Assembly (NCBI RefSeq): GCF_014779555.2
Contig: NZ_CP094357.1
Coordinates: 1,798,001 to 1,862,000 of the forward strand
Source of the DNA: Lysobacter capsici
GTDB taxonomy: Bacteria; Pseudomonadota; Gammaproteobacteria; Xanthomonadales; Xanthomonadaceae
Direction: 5' to 3'
Length of the DNA: 64,000 nucleotides
The first letter of the stretch is position 1; every line of letters begins with the position of its first letter. Below are positions 59,645 to 64,000 of the stretch, one piece after another. The notes beneath the pieces are model-generated. The model did not search any database and was not told the origin of the DNA. It worked only from the letters and a program-made list of their open reading frames with translations. A program made the translations under genes and the position numbers.

Positions 59645-61072
59645 TCAGCCGCCGAGCGCTTCGGGCAACAGGGCGTCGACGAAGGCTTCGGCGTCGAACA
59701 CGCGCAGGTCTTCCGGACGTTCGCCGATGCCGGCGAAGCGGATCGGAATGCCGAACTCGCGCGCCAGCGCGAACACCACGCCGCCCTTGGCGGTGCCGTC
59801 GAGCTTGGTCACCACCAACCCCGTGACGCCGACCGCCGCATGGAACTGGCGCAGTTGCGACAAGGCGTTCTGCCCGGTGGTGCCGTCGATCACCATCAAC
59901 ACTTCGTGCGGCGCGGTCGGATCGACCTTGCCGAGCACGCGGCGGATCTTGCCCAGTTCGGCCATCAGGCCGGTCTGGGTGTGCAGGCGGCCGGCGGTGT
60001 CGGCGATCAGCACCTGGGTGCCGCGCGCCTTGGCCGCCTGCAGCGCGTCGAACGCGACCGATGCGGCGTCGGCGTTCTGGCCCTGAGCGATGACCGGCAC
60101 GCCGTTGCGTTCGCCCCAGGCCTGCAACTGCGCGACCGCGGCGGCGCGGAAGGTGTCGCCGGCGGCGAGCATCAGCGGACGGCCTTCGTCGCGAAAGCGC
60201 TTGGCCAACTTGCCGATGGTGGTGGTCTTGCCGACGCCGTTGACGCCGACGGTCAGCAGCACGAACGGCTTGGCATTGACGTCGATCACCAGCGGCTTGG
60301 CCACCGGCTGCAGCATCGCGATCAGGTCGGCGCGCAACGCCGCCAGCAGCGCGTTGGCGTCGGCGAACTCGCGCGACTTCATGCGCTTGCGCAGGTTCTC
60401 GATCAGCGCGGTGGTCGCGCCGACGCCGACGTCGGCGGTGATCAGCGCGGTCTCGATTTCGTCGAGCAGGTCGTCGTCCAGGCGCGGGTTGCGCGAGAAC
60501 AGGCCGCCGAAGCTGCGCGCGAACGCGCTGCCGCGCAGGCGTTCGCGCCAGCCGAGCTTGCCGGCGGGGGCGGCGGGTTTGTCGATGTAGTCGGTCGGCT
60601 CGACCGGCTCGGTTTCGGCCGAGATGGTCTGGACCGATGGCGCTGCGATGGGTTGCGTCGCGGGCGTGACCGCGGCGGCGGGCATCGACGGGGCGGGCGC
60701 GGGCGCGAAGGCAACCGGAGTTTGCGCGGCAGGGGCTTGCGCCGCGGGCGCTTGCGTCGCAGCGGCAGGCACCGACGCAGCAGGAGCCGCCTGCGCAGGC
60801 ACGGGTGGCTGCGTCGCCGGCTCGGCCTTCGCCGGTTGCGCGAGCGGCGCTTCGATCTCGTGCAGCGCGGCTACGACTTCGGGCGGCACCGGGGGTTCGG
60901 TCGCGCGCGGCGGGTCTGCCGGCTGATGGGCGGCGGCGGGCGGTTCAGGCGCGCCGGCTTCGGGTGGCTGCGCGCTCGGGAACGCGGCGGCCAGTTCTTC
61001 GGTGCTGAAGCCGCGCTCGGCCGATTTTTCGGCGGCGGTTTCGTTTTTCTTGCGGCGGAAAAAGCTGAGCAT
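59645..61072 (-). CDS. ftsY: Signal recognition particle receptor FtsY
   Basis: The product (475 aa) docks SRP-bound ribosomes at the membrane. The N-terminal A domain (about residues 20-170) is acidic then very Ala/Pro-rich; the NG domain has the P-loop G-V-N-G-V-G-K-T-T-T, D-T-A-G-R and T-K-L-D-G-T-A-K-G-G, all diagnostic. ATG 61072 (M-L-S-F-F-R-R-K-K) was chosen. It is divergent from rsmD, the standard pairing. Confidence 0.96.
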   Translation of the reverse strand: MLSFFRRKKNETAAEKSAERGFSTEELAAAFPSAQPPEAGAPEPPAAAHQPADPPRATEPPVPPEVVAALHEIEAPLAQPAKAEPATQPPVPAQAAPAASVPAAATQAPAAQAPAAQTPVAFAPAPAPSMPAAAVTPATQPIAAPSVQTISAETEPVEPTDYIDKPAAPAGKLGWRERLRGSAFARSFGGLFSRNPRLDDDLLDEIETALITADVGVGATTALIENLRKRMKSREFADANALLAALRADLIAMLQPVAKPLVIDVNAKPFVLLTVGVNGVGKTTTIGKLAKRFRDEGRPLMLAAGDTFRAAAVAQLQAWGERNGVPVIAQGQNADAASVAFDALQAAKARGTQVLIADTAGRLHTQTGLMAELGKIRRVLGKVDPTAPHEVLMVIDGTTGQNALSQLRQFHAAVGVTGLVVTKLDGTAKGGVVFALAREFGIPIRFAGIGERPEDLRVFDAEAFVDALLPEALGG

Positions 61073-61137
61073 GAGACGGGAGATGGGGCCATGCGCGAGA
61101 ATCACCACATGCTAGCACCGGCCCCCAGAGTCCCCCG

Positions 61138-61812
61138 ATGAACACTTTTCGACGCGGCCCGCGCGGCGGCGCCGACGCCGGCCCGCCACGGTCCCCGCGA
61201 AACCCCGCCAAGCCGGGCGCCGGCGGCGGCCACAACGCGCAGGCCGGCAAGGTGCGGATCATCGGCGGGCACTGGCGCGGCACCCGTCTGAACGTGGCCG
61301 AGGCCCCCGGATTGCGGCCGACCTCCGACCGGGTGCGCGAAACCCTGTTCAATTGGCTGATCCCGGCCTTGCCCTGCGCGCGCGTGCTCGATCTGTTCGC
61401 CGGCAGCGGCGCGCTCGGCATGGAGGCGCTGTCGCGCGGCGCGGCGTCGGCGGTGCTGGTCGAACGCGACCCGGCCCTGGCCGCGGAACTGCGCGCGCTG
61501 GCCGGACGCCTGCAGGGCGGCGAGGCGGCTCAGGTGGTCCAGGCCGACGCGCTGGCGTGGCTGGCGCAACAGCCGCCGGCCGGCGAGGGCGACGCCCCGG
61601 GCTTCGATCTGGCCTTCGTCGATCCGCCGTTCGCGGCCGGGCTGTGGGACGCGGTCTGGCCGCTGCTGTTGCCGAGGCTGGCGCCTTCGGCCTGGCTGTA
61701 CGTCGAAGCCCCGGCCGACGCCGCGATCGCACTGCCCGCGCAATGGGACCGCCATCGCGAAGGCGCCACCCGCGAGGTGCGTTACGCGCTGTACCGCCGC
61801 CGGCCGGCCTGA
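61138..61812 (+). CDS. rsmD: 16S rRNA (guanine966-N2)-methyltransferase
   Basis: The product (224 aa) has G-G-H-W-R-G-T-R-L, the R-P-T-S-D-R-V-R-E-T-L-F-N-W-L signature, SAM-binding V-L-D-L-F-A-G-S-G-A-L-G and the catalytic D-P-P-F. A Gly/Pro/Arg-rich N-terminal extension of about 35 residues precedes the family core. It is divergent from ftsY. Confidence 0.95.
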   Translation: MNTFRRGPRGGADAGPPRSPRNPAKPGAGGGHNAQAGKVRIIGGHWRGTRLNVAEAPGLRPTSDRVRETLFNWLIPALPCARVLDLFAGSGALGMEALSRGAASAVLVERDPALAAELRALAGRLQGGEAAQVVQADALAWLAQQPPAGEGDAPGFDLAFVDPPFAAGLWDAVWPLLLPRLAPSAWLYVEAPADAAIALPAQWDRHREGATREVRYALYRRRPA

Positions 61813-61857
61813 GCGGCCCGGTCGCGACCCCGGCGCGGCGCCCGCTGCGGGTGCTGA

Positions 61858-62454
<597 letters not shown>

Positions 62455-62494
62455 TCATCCACACGACACACGACCAATCCTTAAGGGGCTTACG

Positions 62495-62986
62495 ATGAAA
62501 ACTTCCTCCCGCTTGCTGCTGATCGCCTGCCTGACGCTGCCGTTCGTGGCCGCCTGCCAGAAAGAGGAGAAGAAGGAGGTCGTCGAAGCCGCGCCGTTGT
62601 CGGCGCCCAAGACCAGCGACGAAAATGCCTGGAACGCGTATCTGACCGACGTGGTCAAGCGCAATCTCGATAACGTCACCGGCAGCACCTACGTCTACGT
62701 CCTGCCGGCGCCGGAAGCGCCGACCTTCGCCGGCGAATACGAGCGCATGGTCGAGAAGGCGCAGACCGACCTGTCGCGCGGCATCCTCGAAGGCAACTTG
62801 GTCGCGTTCGGCTCGCCGAATTCGGCCAAGAGCGCCGACCTCGCCGTGGCCGCGCTGTCGAAGGCCGAGCCGGGCACGATGAAGGGCGTCAAGTTCATCT
62901 TCATCGGCGACGCCGCCGACAGCGAACGCGTCAAGGCCGCCGCCGCGCCGGCTGGCGTGAACTACGTGTTCGCGCAGGTCAAGTAA
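62495..62986 (+). CDS. Small lipoprotein of unknown function
   Basis: The product (163 aa) has a lipoprotein signal (F-V-A-A-C, Cys near 21) then a charged linker (Q-K-E-E-K-K-E) and an alpha/beta mature domain with Y-V-Y-V-L-P-A-P and V-K-F-I-F-I-G-D-A-A-D. AAGGGG precedes the ATG. It lies 40 bases after coaD and may be cotranscribed. The family is not recognised. Confidence 0.72.
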   Translation: MKTSSRLLLIACLTLPFVAACQKEEKKEVVEAAPLSAPKTSDENAWNAYLTDVVKRNLDNVTGSTYVYVLPAPEAPTFAGEYERMVEKAQTDLSRGILEGNLVAFGSPNSAKSADLAVAALSKAEPGTMKGVKFIFIGDAADSERVKAAAAPAGVNYVFAQVK

Positions 62987-63115
62987 TCGAGATCGAGTAA
63001 GCAGGGCTGATCGGGCTGGCGACGCGGTGTGTGTACCGTGTCGCCGAACGCATCGGCATGTGTCGGTCGCGTCAGCGGCCGCTGCGGGACCGCAGTACTG
63101 CAGCACTGCATAGTC

Positions 63116-63150
63116 GAATCGAGCCGCTGATGCGGCTCGATTCGTTTTTG
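63116..63150 (+). terminator. Terminator after the lipoprotein gene
   Basis: GAATCGAGCCGC pairs with GCGGCTCGATTC around TGAT and is followed by GTTTTTG. Confidence 0.9.
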
Positions 63151-63204
63151 TGGGCGGTCGCCGGCAATCAGATCGGGTAGGCGGTTTGTCGCGAATCTGT
63201 TCAA

Positions 63205-63330
63205 ACCGGCCTGCTTACGCCATCCCGCTTAAGCCAACCCACTCAAGCCATCCCGCTCAAGCCGAATCGCTCAAGCCGAATCGCTAAAGACAAATCGCTC
63301 AAGCCAGCCCGCTCTTCAAGCAGGCTCTTT
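63205..63330. repeat. Degenerate tandem repeat (CGCTCAAGCC-type, about 14-15 bp)
   Basis: Successive units CCCGCTTAAGCC, CCCACTCAAGCC, CCCGCTCAAGCC, AATCGCTCAAGCC, AATCGCTAAAGAC and AATCGCTCAAGCC run in tandem. No gene is here. Confidence 0.75.
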
Positions 63331-63373
63331 CCGCTTGGTTCTTTAGGCCCGTGGTCAAACAAACCCGGCCAGG

Positions 63374-63910
63374 CGCGTGACACAGCCCACTTTGCAAAAG
63401 GGGGCGGCGCCCGGCGCAACCGCGAGGTCGGGAAACACTGCAGCGCGGGGGATTCGCTTTTGCTTTCGCTCCACTCGCGCAGCAGAGCAAAAGCGAATCC
63501 CCCCAGTCCCCCTTTTCCAAAGGGGGGAACAGCGGTGGCGGACTGGTTGCAGCGGCCTGCTTAAACCCGGGCATATGGGCACAAGCAACGCTCTAGGCAC
63601 GGATCTAATAAACACGGGCAAGCGTGTGACACAGCCCACTTTGCAAAAGGGGGCGGCGCCCGGCGCAACCGCGAGGTCGGGAAACACTGCAGCGCGGGGG
63701 ATTCGCTTTTGCTTTTGCTCCACTCGCGCACTAGAGCAAAAGCGAATCCCCCCCAGCCCCCCTTTTCCAAAGGGGGGAACAGCGGTGGCGGACTGGTTCG
63801 CAGTGGCCTGCTTAAGAGCGCGTGACACAGCCCACTTTGCAAAAGGGGGCGGCGCCCGGCGCAACCGAGAGGTCGGAAAACTCTGCAGCGCGGGGGATTC
63901 GCTCCAGTCA
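63374..63910. repeat. Direct repeats of a palindromic 150-bp unit
   Basis: Units beginning GTGACACAGCCCACTTTGCA start at about 63377, 63626 and 63822 (spacings 249 and 196). Each holds CAAAAGGGGGCGGCGCCCGGCGC, then GGGGGATTCGCTTTTGCT facing AGCAAAAGCGAATCCCCC, and ends CCCCTTTTCCAAAGGGGGGA. Two units are complete and the third is partial. Open frames across them are by-products. Confidence 0.88.
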
Positions 63911-64000
63911 AGGCATCGCTTCTAATCAAGGCATCGCTACAGCCAAGGCACCGCTCCTAGCCAAGTCATCGCCCCAGCCAACACATCGCTCTGACCGACA
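63905..64000. repeat. 18-bp tandem repeat at the window end
   Basis: Five units of the type CAAGGCATCGCTNNNNNC run in tandem, for example GTCAAGGCATCGCTTCTA and ATCAAGGCATCGCTACAG. The array continues past the window edge. Confidence 0.75.

Noticed and set aside
63355..63929. Open frames on both strands in the end repeats
   Set aside because: They repeat with the DNA units, lack ribosome sites and have no natural protein features.
63205..64000. CRISPR array
   Set aside because: Repeats are contiguous or widely and unevenly spaced, with no 25-40-bp unique spacers and no cas genes.

Overview
The window is high-GC bacterial chromosome with many Xanthomonadaceae hallmarks: the fimT-pilV-pilW-pilX-pilY1-pilE minor pilin order, an XVIPCD-type secretion domain, gammaproteobacterial thrS-infC-rpmI-rplT-pheS-pheT-ihfA-merR synteny, a mutY-yggX pair, and short GGGAATCGGGAAT-type intergenic repeats. 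The most likely host is a Lysobacter or close relative. This rests on gene content and order only; no database was searched.

Positions 1-5931 are the right end of a prophage or integrative island. They hold a P2/PBSX-type portal gene, a Mu Com-like zinc-finger gene overlapping a DNA methyltransferase (with a hairpin over the methyltransferase ribosome site), and an antibacterial type IV secretion effector with its putative lipoprotein immunity gene. Next come an inverted-repeat-bounded AT-rich element, a 76/79-bp minisatellite and one small phage-like ORF. The island ends at a 3' fragment of tRNA-Asn (5885-5931), the expected attachment-site scar.

Positions 6163-13936 are type IV pilus tip and minor pilin genes. 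uvrB and tRNA-Val follow. At 17316-20788 is a compact candidate RiPP locus: a 55-residue precursor-like peptide with its own promoter, ribosome site and terminator, facing an MvdD-like ATP-grasp ligase whose start overlaps the stop of an ABC exporter gene. I read it as a graspetide (omega-ester or omega-amide peptide) pathway.

Positions 21361-29765 are the translation operon block (thrS, infC with an AUC start, rpmI, rplT, a small secreted protein, pheS, pheT, ihfA, a MerR regulator), then tRNA-Pro. Positions 30260-33391 hold a small secreted protein, a frameshifted ORF remnant and an O-acyltransferase with base use unlike its neighbours. Positions 33523-39323 hold a TraB/GumN protein, a three-gene iron-reduction-type membrane operon behind a Fur-box-like site, and dxs. 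Then come an uncharacterised modular protein, an HNH nuclease, an acyl-CoA dehydrogenase and a LEA-like lipoprotein.

Positions 44591-50394 form a signalling operon (FHA-GAF, Ser/Thr kinase with TPRs, soluble histidine kinase, NarL-type regulator) in which the first three genes are linked by ATGA overlaps. A secreted protein and a subtilisin-like protease are divergent at 50473-53010. The rest is housekeeping (tRNA-Phe, GNAT, yggX, mutY, an AsmA-like protein, ftsY, rsmD, coaD) mixed with small secreted proteins. It ends in about 800 bp of gene-free, highly repetitive DNA.
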